64,000 bases of DNA. Source: Apoderus coryli. Its lineage: Eukaryota > Arthropoda > Insecta > Coleoptera > Attelabidae. This document shows positions 23,225 through 35,174 of the stretch, piece after piece. The DNA lies in contig OU452204.1 in the NCBI GenBank assembly GCA_911728435.2, positions 15,128,001 to 15,192,000 on the forward strand, written 5' to 3'. The notes under the pieces were generated by a model that did not search any database, had not been told where the DNA came from, and worked only from the letters and a program-made list of their open reading frames with translations. How positions within the stretch are numbered: position 1 is the first letter of the stretch; every line of letters begins with the position of its first letter. The position numbers were made by a program, and so were the translations under genes.

Positions 23225-23400
23225 CCATCAAGGTAAGAGGGAAATAGGAAGAAGATTGCGGAATATTAGACAATGGACGGGGATGAGTAGTTTTCAAGAA
23301 CTCCAAAATGCTGCAATTGATAGAAGCATATGACAGACGCCTACGCAAGAATTTGCATGGCCCTCGAAGAAGAAGATATATGATGTCGGTTGTGGCTATA
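23225..23400 (+). pseudogene. Second LINE C-terminal fragment
   Basis: GKREIGRRLRNIRQWTGMSS then FQELQNAAIDRS matches the extreme C-terminus of the RTE-like protein at 37680-37780 (RRRISWLRNLREW). It lies just 3' of another LINE fragment of a different subtype, ends in a GAAGAAG tract, and is a separate truncated insertion. Confidence 0.6.
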
Positions 23401-24969
23401 CCCCTGTTTGATCTAAACCCCCATTGTGTTTCCAGCAGGCACCCTTCCGAGAGTGGGAGAAGACGATTGGACAAAAGTCTTGTAAGAACCTTTCCGGGGA
23501 TGGAGAGGAGAGAGATACCACGATAGTTTCTATCTGTATGATAGATCCGTATGTGAGATATAAATAGGTGGATAGTGGATGAAGAAATAAAACGTCACCC
23601 TGAGAGAAAGAAAGGAAACATCGTAAAGCTAAGAAGGACGAAAAAGACAGACGCGACGATGAAAAAAATAGACAAATGTAAAAACATGATAAAATGAAAA
23701 CAAAAAAAAAGAAAAAGATACCTCAACAGCTGAAAGACGAGATAGAGAAAGGAATGCACAACGAAGAAACAAAAGAAGAAAGTCGTGGATATACAAAAAG
23801 TGACGAGCAGTGGGAGAAATGAAAAATTAGTGGAGTAATGCCTCTAAGACAAAAAGTGAGTTAAGATATTTTAAATGCCCTGCTTCACCTATGATACGAG
23901 AAAAACAACACATCACGGGCCTGGAAATATTACAGCTCTGGAATTTGAAGCTTCAAAATACGTGAACAGAGACAGTGTAAAACAAGCCCGATCGTTTGAT
24001 GGAGAGGACATACCTCAGAGATGGATCACATGTCTTGAATAAGTAATAATCTGGCTGCTCTATTTGCTGGGAGTGTTGTAAAGAAGGTAATTTTTGTAAC
24101 CACTGTAATGACATGAATGGTTTTTGAAGAACAACGTAGGTAACTAGATAAAAACTAACAAGCAGACATAGAGGATCCATCGGCTTGTAGCTTGTAAACT
24201 CAATATCGTCGAGTCTTTAAGCAAGCGCGAGTGACAAATAAAGGTCAAATAAAAAAGTAAGTCTGCGATTAAGAACGATTGGAAATAAAGGGTTAGACAC
24301 AAATAATATTTGAGTCCCTTTTACGCTTCACTTTGCTAAAGTTGCTTTAATAAGTGAGTCAAAAACATCAGTTCAAATGATTGTTGCGATAAATATAACT
24401 TACTTATTTGAAATTTAAAACATGTGTGTTGGTGCATAAAAAAACCACTCTGATTTTTATCAGTCGTAAAAAAACTGTTTACTTAACAAGATCACATTTC
24501 ATTTCAGCAAACTCGAATTTAGCCATATTTTTTCGTAACCTAATATCATGATAATATAATATTTTTAGGGTGGGGTGTCACAAAACAAACACCACAACTA
24601 CTATATAATGTACACGCACACATAAAAACTAAAGAAAGGTGAAGAAATAATATAAAAAAAATGAAATTTCCTCTCTGATCTCCGGCCACACACACTATAC
24701 ATCCAGCTGTCAGCGTTGTAATAAATTAGTAATGATATGGGTAATATTAACCGTTTTCTTTTTATTACCACTTTTGTTCTTTTCATTTATTTCATTAAAT
24801 GTGCCGCATCGTACAATAATGCGCTTTGTTTAATAGCTGGTTCTAATAATGTTTTATTATTTGTACAATTCTCTTAGAACTGCCTTTAGAGGTTTTATTT
24901 TGACCCCTAAAAACAATTTACGATATTTGTTTGAAATAGAACGACACATTATATTATGAAAGTGCAGAA
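23401..24969. other. No gene recognised
   Basis: 23570-23830 is strongly purine-rich on the plus strand. Nothing else supportable was seen. Confidence 0.4.
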
Positions 24970-25275
24970 AATACGCAAATAATGATGAAGGATCATGACA
25001 ATCCCAGTACGCACACAGCACAACCGTTGACTATTTCAAGGAGAAAAATATTAAAATAATGCCTCATTTTCCTTATTCGCCTGATTTATCACTTAAAGAC
25101 TTCTTTTTGTTCCCAAGTATATGAAACAAAACAACCACGTAAACAGTGATTTTAATCATTTTAAAAAAGCAGTGACCCCCGTGCTTCTGCCATAAAACCT
25201 TCAGAGTGGAATAAATGTTTTGAGAACTGAGAACTTACAAGTATCGTTATTGCTGATAAAGTTTTGTATATAATG
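24970..25275 (+). pseudogene. Mariner transposase C-terminal relic
   Basis: HDNPSTHTAQ corresponds to the second-aspartate block (QDNAxxH). After a frameshift comes VDYFKEKNIKIM, then PHFPYSPDLSLKDFFLFPS, the third-aspartate block. Further on, EWNKCFEN fits the C-terminal tail. The N-terminal half is absent. This is a different lineage from the copy at 28771-29777. Confidence 0.7.
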
Positions 25276-26050
25276 GGACGTTAATTATGACAATTCTTTT
25301 GTTTATTTCAAAATAAGCAAGTTGCAAGGATGATGATGATATTTTTTTATGTCAAATAAAAGACCATAGCATATATTTAGCAAACATTTTGCAATTTTTC
25401 TATAGTATGTACACCCCGTATATTTCGTAACCCCGTTGAAAGCCTGAATGTTAAGCAGCCCTTTCATCAGTACCTACCCATTAAATTTGATTAATAATAT
25501 GTAAAATGTATTCCTTTTAAAGAGAGAAGCGACTTTATAAATAAATGTATATCTATATAAGCCGGCTTCTCGTTCTTCGCTTTTTCAAAAGACTTTTTAA
25601 CCTTAATTAAATAATAATCATTTCGAAACCAACATTGCGGCATAAATGTTTAATTTTCAATAGCGCAGCTTAGGTAGATATATTACGAGAAATATTCACT
25701 CGGTTTTTTTTTTTTTTGATAAAGAAAAACGCTTTTTGATGTCTGCTTCTAGAGATAAATCTCATTTTAATGTCAGTGACTTTCAAACACCGCGCTTATC
25801 TTTTTAACTCGTATTTAATACCTGAAATCACATAATATATTATAGAAAAGAGTGGATTTTTAAACGTTTTTTAAAGTATCCGCCACAAAAGGATTACAAC
25901 TTTGCTAAAACATTATACCTACACGAATTTAAAATTGTGTGATTAGTACCGCTACCTTCAAAATTTAAATATCTAATCATATACTCATTAATACTAGCAG
26001 TTAAAAGCAATATTCATCTTTGTGTGTACCGCGTCGGCATATTAAAACCC
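25276..26050. other. No gene recognised
   Basis: AT-rich, with a poly-T run near 25700. Nothing supportable was seen. Confidence 0.4.
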
Positions 26051-26590
26051 TCATTCTCCTGTAGTGCGAAAAACTAAATCTCGAATCTTGGAGTAGGGAG
26101 CTGACGTAAAAATATAAAGGTGCGTCCACATGTGTAACATAACACGCGAACATGCCATAATATAAGGTTCACCTCGGCCAATCCAGCGCTCTCCGAATGT
26201 TTCTGTTAAAAACTCATGAGCAACCCGACTAAAATGCGCTGGTGCATCATCTTGCGTAAACTGCATTGCATTTGTTATTGTACGTTTTCCAGAATCCAGG
26301 AAGTCCCGGTAAGTCTTCCTGGTAGAAATACGGGTCCAATTAAGCAGTACCCACAATTACAATGCAAACCATTCGAAAATGCAGACCCAGAGGCTGATTT
26401 TCTGCTATAGGTTTTAAAGTTTGCCCATTTTTGTCTCTATAGATGCCGTTGGCTTGAGACACAGCTCTAGCACCCTTTGAATTGCTGGTACGATCTTGGT
26501 TCTCAGATTGTCGAAATTCTATATTGAAAAACATCGACACAAAGGATAGTCATATTTCACGAAACCTTATTTAAGTTTTTCATGAGTGCA
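26051..26590 (-). pseudogene. Tc1-like transposase relic
   Basis: The minus strand carries an upstream frame with QANGIYRDKNGQTLKP. A second frame reads CLIGPVFLPGRLTGTSW, matching the usual LIGPFxLPxRLTG block. A third reads MQFTQDDAPAHFSRVAHEF then ERWIGRGEP, with the second aspartate. The third acidic block is unreadable. At least two frameshifts are present. Confidence 0.65.
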
Positions 26591-26944
26591 TGGAGACTTT
26601 CATTCCTACCTTTTAGATTTCTTTGAAGTAAAAAACAGTCCTCAATCATTTGAAGGGATGTGAGACTGAGGGTTTTATCATAGGAAACTCTCATCTTTGA
26701 GAGATGTGTGAGGTTCCTAAATACAGGGCGAATCACGACGGTTTATTAGGTACACGGAACCTATGGAGATTTTTGGTCAAGGCACATGTATGTGGGTTTA
26801 TAACAATTAAAAAGTGTAGCGTATGGTACTTAGTTTTTATATGGGACATCCTATATTATTTTCCAGACATTAATGCGTTTCTCTCGTTGTCAACGTTGAT
26901 CGTTCATGTACTATGCACCTTTAGTTTTTTAAGATTATTCGACT
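26591..26944. other. No gene recognised
   Basis: Short frames without recognisable motifs. Confidence 0.35.
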
Positions 26945-27050
26945 ACTGATGATGGGGATTGATGCCCCGAAACATGTATGATTCGATGTCCGCTCCTCGA
27001 TCGATATATTGATTTTATTTAGTGGAGGTTGACTTTTTATTTTTCGTCAC
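26945..27050 (+). repeat. Hammerhead-family repeat fragment
   Basis: CTGATGA at 26946, T, GGGG-loop-CCCC, GAAAC (26969-26973), ATGT, A. Stem I is weak but has two Watson-Crick and two wobble pairs. It is followed about 50 bases on by the family box GTGGAGGTTGACTTTTTATT. Confidence 0.6.
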
Positions 27051-27799
27051 TAAAGACATTATTTATTGAAATTTCTAAAATGTATTTAAATTTATTAAAG
27101 AACAGTATAATAATTAATTTGTAGAAAAATCGACGCGCTCATTTATTTTTGCATTTAGCACAACAGAAGTGTTTATTCAAAGCGGCCGTATGAATCACTA
27201 TAATTTCTATTTTATTATTATTAATTTTGCTTCCTTTTCCTGTGTATATTCGACACCATCTAATGAAAAATTCAGCACCAAAAATGAAAAATCATTCACT
27301 CTAGGTACAATGCGAAATGCGATATATGGTAGCGAGATAATTAAAGAAATTATGATATGCAAGCAACATTTGTAAACCGGGTAAAATTAAAAAGTCTGGC
27401 GAAACAGCACATTTTTTATAACGATTTCTCTTAAGCTTCGTACCGCTTTAACCTTTAACGGCTACATAGTGGTCTCATAAACACCCAGCAACATGCTTTC
27501 TATATTATTTCACATATTCTTGAAGGTGGTATAGGTTGGGCTTCTGTGTACCTTTTAGTCCATGACCATCCTACACATCAGTAATGCGAAAACCTATTGT
27601 CATTTGTTATGTTTCTATATATCGAACGTGGTCTACCAGACCACACCGTAGTGATTTGGTAAGTAAATTTATTTTTACGAAAACTTTATAATCAGATATT
27701 CATGCAAACAGTATAATTTTTTTGGCATGGCTGGTATTCCAGGGCCTTCTAGAATGAAAACCGATAGCCAATGGCAAATTTTAGGTGTCAGCACGATAA
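27051..27799. other. No gene recognised
   Basis: A 68-codon frame at 27169-27375 has a hydrophobic start but matches nothing known to me. Confidence 0.35.
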
Positions 27800-28140
27800 A
27801 TGAATATATACCTATGCACCAAAACTATAAAGATGCTCGTAAGTTGGAACGAATAGATTTTTGATATATTTAGCCAAAACCTTAGGACGTCTATTAATGG
27901 AAAGGCTACTGCAAAGTAAAAATACCTAGAGAACTAAAATATTCTTTGGAATGAGTACTAAACAAGTCTACTGCAACAGAAGAAATCCCAGCGCAGGAGG
28001 AGCGCGAGCACAATGGACGTATATGTCCTATTTGTACAATAACACATTTGTAAAATAAAAAGAAAGACTGCATTATTTGTAATAAACCGATTTGTTTACA
28101 ATGTGCCCGAAGAATTTGCTTAGAATGATGCCATAACAAA
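27800..28140 (+). pseudogene. piggyBac-like transposase C-terminal relic
   Basis: The plus strand has KLERIDF, then in another frame LAKTLGRLLMERLLQS. A third frame reads GRICPICTITHL, a stop, then NKKKDCIICNKPICLQC and ARRICLE. The CxxC...CxxCNKxxC arrangement fits the C-terminal cysteine-rich finger of piggyBac transposases. The catalytic DDD domain was not found. Confidence 0.5.
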
Positions 28141-28319
28141 AATATGTAATAAATATTATGTTTTTTCGTTTTTTAATTTTTCATAATTTTGGAAATAAAA
28201 TTTAGTTTATTCATTCGAAAGAAGTAGTCCATACTGAAGTGGAGTAGAATAGTTAAATATTCTTGAAATAAAAGTCGACCTCCACACAATAAATTTAATA
28301 AAAATCCTCAACAAATGTT

Positions 28320-28360
28320 ACCATACATGTTTCGCAGCTCCGGGCTGCATCATCAGTGGT
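28320..28360 (-). ncRNA. Hammerhead ribozyme, left arm
   Basis: It is the mirror copy of the core at 28521-28561, with the same stem I, II and III and the same GTA triplet. Confidence 0.7.
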
Positions 28361-28520
28361 TATAAGAGAAAATTGATGAAAAGCTATGTTATTTAACTTA
28401 ATTAGTACATATTATTTTGGGAATTTTATTTATTATTTCTAGAGTTAATAAATAAAATTCCCAAAATAATATGTACTAATTAAGTTAAATAACATAGCTT
28501 TTCGTCAATTTTCTCTTATA

Positions 28521-28561
28521 ACCACTGATGATGCAGCCCGGAGCTGCGAAACATGTATGGT
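28521..28561 (+). ncRNA. Hammerhead ribozyme, right arm
   Basis: ACCA (stem I), CTGATGA, T, GCAGC-CCGGA-GCTGC (5-bp stem II), GAAAC, AT, GT, A, TGGT (stem I). Stem III is the minimal ACATGT. The predicted cut is after A at 28557. All core bases are present. Confidence 0.7.
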
Positions 28562-28770
28562 AACATTTGTTGAGGATTTTTATTAAATTTATTGTGTGGA
28601 GGTCGACTTTTATTTCAAGAATATTTAATTTAGTTTATTGTTTATTAAAACATGTTCTTTATACCTTTTAGTTGTATTTAAACCCCATTTAAACGATAAC
28701 ACGAACTTTATTTGGATTTAGGCGTCTATTTTAACGGTAGGTCTGTGAATTTTGACAACACTCGATTTAT

Positions 28771-29777
28771 TATTCAACGTAGTTGCCTTTGAGGGCAATA
28801 CAACGAGTATAGCTATTTTACAACTTTTCGATACCACTTTTTTAGTACGATTTCTCTTTCTCCTCCTTATTTCCAGCGATTTCTTCATCATTGGACTTAA
28901 ATTTCTTTCCAGCACGCATTCACTTGAGATCTGAAAACAGGAAAAAGTCGCTGGGGGTTAAATCTCTAAAATACGGTGGGTGGGTAAGCAATTCGAAGAC
29001 CAATTCATTCAATTTTGCCATAGTTTTCATCGATTTGTCATACGGTGCATTGTCTTGGTGAAACAACACTTTTTTCTTTTGCAAATGTGGCCGTTTCTTT
29101 GCGATTTCAGCCTTTAATCGATCCCAAAAGTGCACAGTAATAGTCGCTGTTGATGGTGGTTCCTTTTCGGAGGTAGTCGAGGTCGAGTATTATTCCGTTC
29201 GCATCCCAAAATACAGCCAACTGTTGTGTCTTTGCTCGCTTTGGATTGCTGTCCACTCAGCTGACTGTCTTTTGGATTCTGGTGTGAATAGTGAAGCCAT
29301 GTATCATCCATTGTCACATATCGACGATAGAATTCCATTTTATTACGGTTTAACAGCGCCAAACACTCCTCAGAAGCATCAATTCGATGTTGTTTTTGGT
29401 CGACTTTGAGTTCACGCGGACCCACTTTGCACAGAGCTTTCGCAGACCCAAATGTTCGTGTAAAATGGTAAAAACACTACCATCTGATATCTTTACAATG
29501 TCAGCTAGCTCGTGCACCTTCAATTTGCGATCGTTCATAACCAATTTGTGATTTTTGTTGTCGTTTTCTGGAATAACAGCCTCATTTGGGCGTCCACTGC
29601 GCTCTGCATCATTTGTGCTGGTACAACCACGTTTAAATTCAGCAATCCACTTCTCTACCATTTGTCTCGATGGTGCAGAGTTCGGATAATGTTTATCAAG
29701 CCTTTGTTTGGTTTCCACTGTATTTTTGTTCATCAAAAAGCATGCTTTATCAAAACTCGAAATTCACTTTCTTCCAT
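28771..29777 (-). pseudogene. Mariner transposase, nearly full length, frameshifted
   Basis: From ATG near 29777 to the stop near 28771 the minus strand covers the whole transposase (about 335 residues, normal for mariner) in several frames. The N-terminal helix-turn-helix region has KNTVETKQRLDKHYPNSAPS and ERSGRPNEAVIPEN, then DGSVFTILHEHLGLRKL and VDQKQHRID. The three catalytic blocks are TMDDTWLHY, FHQDNAPYDKS and FRDLTPSDFFLF. The second and third aspartates are 34 residues apart (DD34D). The tail reads CIALKGNYVE. A one-base deletion just after the start and later shifts make it a pseudogene. Partial copies of the same family lie at 30295, 31412 and 52020. Confidence 0.85.
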
Positions 29778-30294
29778 TCTTTTTTTCAATAAAAAAAAGT
29801 TGCTTCACAGAAAATGCTATAATTCACGAATCAATAGTCAGATTGCTGTCAAATTCATACCCGTATATGGAAAAAATTCTGGTAACGCCATCTATGTGTC
29901 CTACGGACTTATTGAATGACCTAAAACATAGTTGGCGGTGGAGTATTTATATGAAATTAACCACTTGAGATTTGGAGAATCGAAAATGTTCTCCAAAATG
30001 CAGTTTCTTTACATTTCTCACCTCAACAATACAATTATAAAGATAATAGATAAATTCATGTTAATCTAACACCTTAAGAAGGCGCAGCCCGTAACTTCGA
30101 TCCTAACTTAGAGGATGCAATCTGACTTCCAATAAATGGTACCAGTAACACATAAAAGATACCGTGAAATAGAAAAAGAGATACTGGCTGAACAAAACCA
30201 TTATTGGAATATGCACCACGTTTGTAAACTAAGTTTATAAAAATGTAATTATAAAATGAATTTGTGTCCGTAAATATAAATGAAAAATAATTTT
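29778..30294. other. No gene recognised; mariner 5' flank
   Basis: The first about 80 bases are the 5' untranslated end of the mariner copy; they recur at 31500-31555 and 52400-52470. The rest has no recognised feature. Confidence 0.4.
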
Positions 30295-30640
30295 GTGGCG
30301 TAGCGAACACCCCAGTCAGCTGAGTGGACAACAATCGACGAACCCAATCCAAAGCGAGCAAAGGCGCAACAGTGAGCTGGTATATTCACCGACTACCCCT
30401 AAAAAGGAACCACCATCAACAGCGACTATTACTGTGCACTTTTGGGTCGATTGAAGGCTGAAACCGCAAAGAAACGGCCACGCAAAAGGAAAAGTGTTGT
30501 TTCACCAAGACAATGCACCGTACACAAATCGAAGAAAACTATAGCAAAATTGAAGATTTAGCCCCCAGCGACTTTTTCCTGTTTTCAGATCTCAATTGAG
30601 TGCTTGCTTACTTTAGAAGATATTTCTATAACGGCCAGAG
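30295..30640 (+). pseudogene. Mariner relic, opposite orientation
   Basis: The plus strand repeats the central part of the same mariner family: SQLSGQQS, then DYYCALLGRLKAETAKKRP, KVLFHQDNAPYTN and a broken PSDFFLFSDL block. Several frame changes and deletions are present. Confidence 0.7.
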
Positions 30641-31411
30641 GAATTTGTCATTGTAAAACCGCATAGATTCTACTGCATTGCCCTCAGCAATTGTCTGTCA
30701 TCTTGGAATTTGTAATCATAAGGATCTTTAATGAATACGAGATGATTAATCACACATTCAAATTACTTGACATAAAGTTGACTGTACTATAAAGGGTGTA
30801 AAAATTTTGAGGAAAATACAGAGTCCGTGTGGGGTTTATTATCCCCTTGCAAAGTCACGATAGTATGGGAGATCTGATAACCTTTAACTAAGAAATTAAT
30901 GTTAATATTGTAGTAAGACGTCAATAACTAGTGCAGTGTTCCAACCACACTAAATTAAACGATATCCTAGCGTTTGTTGCCAATTATGCATAGGATACAC
31001 CTCTGACCAGCCCTCTTGTCCATTCTAATTAATAAGGAAGGCACTTGTGCAAAATTAAAATGGGCGGTAGCCAAGTTGTAAATGAAATAAATCTGTCTGT
31101 TTAACATACGAAACATTTTTGGCACGAGTACCTATACGGAGGTAAGATATACGTGTACAGTAAGTACAGTGATAAATCGTTGAATTGCAGAAAACTGTAA
31201 AGAGAACTCGGATTTACGGTATTAACATTAAGAGGCTATTTGGAAAATATATATTTTAAGATTACACACATGGCATGGGTAACACCTGCACACTATGAAT
31301 TTTGGAGAAGTAATGGGAATCTATTGACAATATTAAATGTATATTTAGGGTCTCCAAACTACAGCCCAAAGACAGTCAATGTAGATCAAGGCTGCCTCAT
31401 TGTAATATTAT
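30641..31411. other. No gene recognised
   Basis: No supportable feature was seen. Confidence 0.4.
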
Positions 31412-31560
31412 AAGTGATATTTATCAAGCCATTTTTTGGTTTCCACTGTATTTTTTTTCATCAAAAAGCAATGCTTTATCAAAACGCGCTTCACACAAAA
31501 TGCTATAATTCACCAATCAATAGTCAGATTGCTGTCAAATTTATACTCGTATCGTCTTTT
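31412..31560 (-). pseudogene. Mariner N-terminal fragment
   Basis: The sequence matches the 5' end of the copy at 29680-29860 (tggtttccactgtatttttt, then atcaatagtcagattgctgt), with an internal deletion. Only the extreme 5' part remains. Confidence 0.6.
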
Positions 31561-31677
31561 TTAGCGTGTTCACAATACTTTCCCTATGGGTCTGAAAAAT
31601 AGAATGAGACAAAAAATTTCTAAGTACAAAGTATTTTAAAAAGACGTGTGTGAGATGCACCAGTTCATTCTTAATAA

Positions 31678-33926
31678 AAAAACTAGCTGTTGCCCTCGAG
31701 GCACGAATAGCTCTCCATATTTAAGTGGAAAAGTAATAATTTTATGACCTTTTTGTTATTTATCTACATTTAATAAATTTTTGTTTTGTTTTAGACATCG
31801 GCTATTTTTTTTTGTATCGGGTTTTGTGCCTTTTTCTTCTCTTTGAAGGCACTATTTATACGCAGATATTTTATATTTCAGATCTAGGCCAAATTCTTGT
31901 ACGCAAAATAATTGATTTTTTTTTAGTTTTATTATAAAATTTATTTTGTCCCCTTTTCTACTATTTACGAACGCCTATGTAAACAAAATTGTTATGCTTC
32001 ATGTTGTAGGTTATCCGTTAAGTGGTTTTTGAGTTATCACGGATACAATTTTTTTCTGACCCTTTTATAGAATGTTCACGGACGCCTATGGAACATTAAT
32101 TTTTGTCGTGTATTTTTAACACCAATTCATCTAGTTAAATATAAAAATTTTTACATTTTAAGTTTTTTTCATTTTACCCCTTTTTTTTAATATTTACGAA
32201 CGCCTATGTAAATAAAAATTTTATGCTGCATTTTTTAGGTTATCTTATATCATAGCTATATATAATTAGCCAATTTTTCTGGTATATTTGGGAAACATTT
32301 TTTTTTCGTTTTTGACTCTTTTTTTAAGACTATTTTCGAACGCCTGTGTGAACTAATTCTTTTATGTAACATTTTTTAGGTTATATTCTATCACAACTAT
32401 AAAAAATTATTCAATATTTCGGATAAGTTTAAGAACTATGATTTTTTAAATTTTTGAACCCTCTTTTAAACCCCTTGCCTACGCTCAATGTTAATCACCA
32501 CCTATAAATAGCCTGTAGTATTTTCGTACCAAATGTGGTTAAAATCCGTTAAGTGGTTTTTGAGTTATCACGGATACGAATTTTTTCTGACCCTTTTATA
32601 GAATTTTCACGGACGCCTATGGAACATTAATTTTTGTCGTGTATTTTTAACACCAACTCAACTAGCTAAATATAAATTTTTTTACATTTTAATTTTTTTT
32701 ATTTTACCCCTTTTTCTACTATTTACGAACGCCTCTGTGAATAAAAATTTTATGCTGCATTTTTTAGGTTATCTTATATCAAAGCTATATATAATTAGCC
32801 AATTTTTCTGGTATATTTGGGAAACATTTTTTTTTTGTTTTTGACCCTGTTTTTAACACTATTTTCGAACGCCTGTGTGAACTAATTTTTTTATGTAACA
32901 TTTTTTAGGTCATATTCTATCACAACTATAAAAAATTATTCAATATTTCGGATAAGTTTATGAACTATGATTTTTTAAATTTTTGAACCCTCTTTTAAAC
33001 CCCTTGCCTACGCTCAATGTTAATCACCACCTATAAATATCCTGTAGTATTTTCGTACCAAATGTGGTTAAAATCCGTTAAGTGGTTTTTGAGTTATCAC
33101 GGATAAAAAAAATTTCTGACCCTTTTATAGAATTTTCACGGACGCCTATGATACATTAATTTTTGTCGTGTATTTTTAACACCAATTCATCTAGTAAAAT
33201 ATAAAAATTTTTACATTTTAATTTTTTTTTATTTTACCCCTTTTTCTACTATTTACGAACGCCTATGTGAATAAAAATTTTATGCTGCATTTTTTAGGTT
33301 ATCTTATATCAAAGCTATATATAATTAGCCAATTTTTCTGCTATATTTGGGAAACGTTTTTTTTTTCGTTTTTGACCCTCTTTTTAAACTATTTTCGAAC
33401 GCCTGTGTGAACCAATTCTTTTATGGAATATTTTTTGGCTTATATTGTATCACAGCTATGAAAAATTATTCCATATTTCGAATAAGTTTAGGAAATATAT
33501 TTTTTTTTATGTTTTGACCCCTTTTCCACTATTTACGAACGCCTATGAAAGTAAGTTATTCATGACACATTTTATAGGTTATATTCTATCAAAACTATAA
33601 ATAACTAGTTAATATTTCTGCTATTTTTAAGGAATACGTTTTTTTTAATCTTTTTTACCCCATTTTACACTATTTTCGGACGCCAATGTGGTTTAATATT
33701 TTATGTTCAATATTTTAGGTTATATTCAATTAAATGCGTAAAAAATTATGCAGTATTTCGGATAAGTTTAAGAACTATGAATTTTTTTAATTTTTGAACC
33801 CTCTTTTAAACCCTTTGCCTACGCTCAATGTTTCCCAAAATCTAATCAGCTCCTTGCCATGTCCAATAGTATTTTTGTACCAAATTTGGTTAAAATCTGT
33901 TAAGCGGTTTTTGCGTTATCGTGCAT

Positions 33927-33957
<31 letters not shown>

Positions 33958-33975
33958 TTTTTTTAAAACTACTTA
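31678..33975. repeat. Complex tandem array, about 530-bp period
   Basis: The marker cacggata followed by ttctgacccttttatag recurs at about 32039, 32569 and 33098, giving a period of about 530 bases and about three copies. Inside each unit, shorter blocks with gaacgcctatgtg or ggacgcctatgg recur every 100-150 bases, so it is a repeat of repeats. The array starts near an aactagctgttgccctcgag motif and ends in a GACA microsatellite (33926-33958). That start and end pattern recalls a widespread insect dispersed repeat. No protein is encoded. Confidence 0.75.
33926..33958. repeat. GACA microsatellite
   Basis: About eight GACA units close the complex repeat after the motif ggtttttgcgttatcgtgca. 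Confidence 0.9.
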
Positions 33976-34754
33976 TTTATGTATAAAATGACCAAAAAGA
34001 AGTATTTCCGGTGAAATTAAAAAAAATGTTTTTTTTCATGAAACTAATAGTCTCCATATATACATATATTACATATATGATATGGAGAGCTAATAATATA
34101 GTTCAGTATCTGAACATCCAACTTCCATGACATAATCCTTGAATTTTCTAGGAAAAGGCGGCAACTCCGCAATTTCGCGTGTAAATGGCCACCGCTAGAT
34201 CCACGGAAAACAACATAAATCAGACGGTATCAACCGGCCTTATCTTAATACAAATAATAAACAGTTCCACCACCGACCGGGGCTATATACCTACGTTTAA
34301 TACCAACATGTATATTATAATGAATAATAATTTCTGAGGCAAGCGAAATTGTTATTCTTTTTTTTTTTTTTGGAATTTTTCTATGTTGTGAAACGAAAGA
34401 ACAGAATAGAAAAAAAAACACAACAAAACTAATGTTAATATAGTCGTATATATCGTGCAGCGAATTGTATTTAATTCTATTAAAACAAGCTTATAATACT
34501 TTAGATTGTGAACTTCCGTGACTCTTGTTATATGAATAACTATGCTAACTGTGTTAAATTATATATTTTTATCAAACATTATGTGTGGAGTTATGTTTAA
34601 AAAGAGCTTTCGAGATAAAAACAATTGGATTTTTGTTAAGAATTATGAGGGATTAATTAATGTTATTTATGGTGCTGAATTTTCGTTCGCCTGTTATAAA
34701 TTGCGCTTGTTGAATAATTTACACATGATGTATATTATGTCGATGATCAACTAG
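33976..34754. other. No gene recognised; AT-rich hairpin
   Basis: A short palindrome (tctccatatatac mirrored by atatggaga) lies at 34050-34090. The 70-codon frame at 34542-34754 matches nothing known. Confidence 0.4.
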
Positions 34755-35174
34755 CCTTGCCCTGTGACTTTACAGGCGGTAGCTTTTCTTATGTTGCGGA
34801 TTTTCATGTATCCCTTATTAATGAATCTATTGAGCTTTTTGGGTTACGAGGGAAGGTCGGCGGGTCCTGATAGAATTCCACCGATATTTCAGCAGCTTAC
34901 TGCTTACTCGTCCTCTGCAAATTATTTTCAATTCTTCCATTAGCTTGGGTTATTACCCCAAACTAGGGAAAACTAGCTTTATTATTCCAATTTGGAATCC
35001 GGCTATAAAAACGATTTATCCAACTGCAGGCCTTGTAGCTATACTCAGTGCTATCCCGAAGCTCTTCGAAAGTCTGGTCAGATATCTGATGCTGCTTTGA
35101 GTCCTTTACACAGCCCAACAGACTTTTTCATGCCTGCTGTTTTTCAACTGTTCTTAAATGATTTTTGGATGTAG
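34755..35174 (+). pseudogene. LINE RT relic, 5' part
   Basis: Across shifting frames the plus strand reads SYVADFHVSLINESIELFG, AGPDRIPPIF, IFNSSISLGYYPKLGKTSFI, KNDLSNCRP and AILSAIPKLFESLVR. These are the N-terminal blocks of a LINE reverse transcriptase. It breaks off near 35174 and resumes near 37945. Confidence 0.7.

Larger units (their letters stand above)
28248..28633. repeat. Near-perfect palindrome with two hammerheads
   Basis: The left arm (28248-about 28434) and right arm (about 28447-28633) are reverse complements with only one or two differences noticed over about 185 bases, separated by a very short spacer. Each arm carries a complete hammerhead-like core pointing outward and the family box AATAAAAGTCGACCTCCACA or its complement at the outer end. 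The high arm identity implies a recent origin or repair by gene conversion. Confidence 0.85.

Noticed and set aside
22770..23474. Minus-strand frames of 107 and 117 codons
   Set aside because: They are antisense to the LINE fragments read on the plus strand.
31678..33975. CRISPR-like array
   Set aside because: The units are long, contiguous and AT-rich with no unique spacers, in a eukaryotic context.
34050..34090. AT palindrome as a regulatory site
   Set aside because: Short AT-rich palindromes are frequent by chance in such DNA, and no gene is adjacent.
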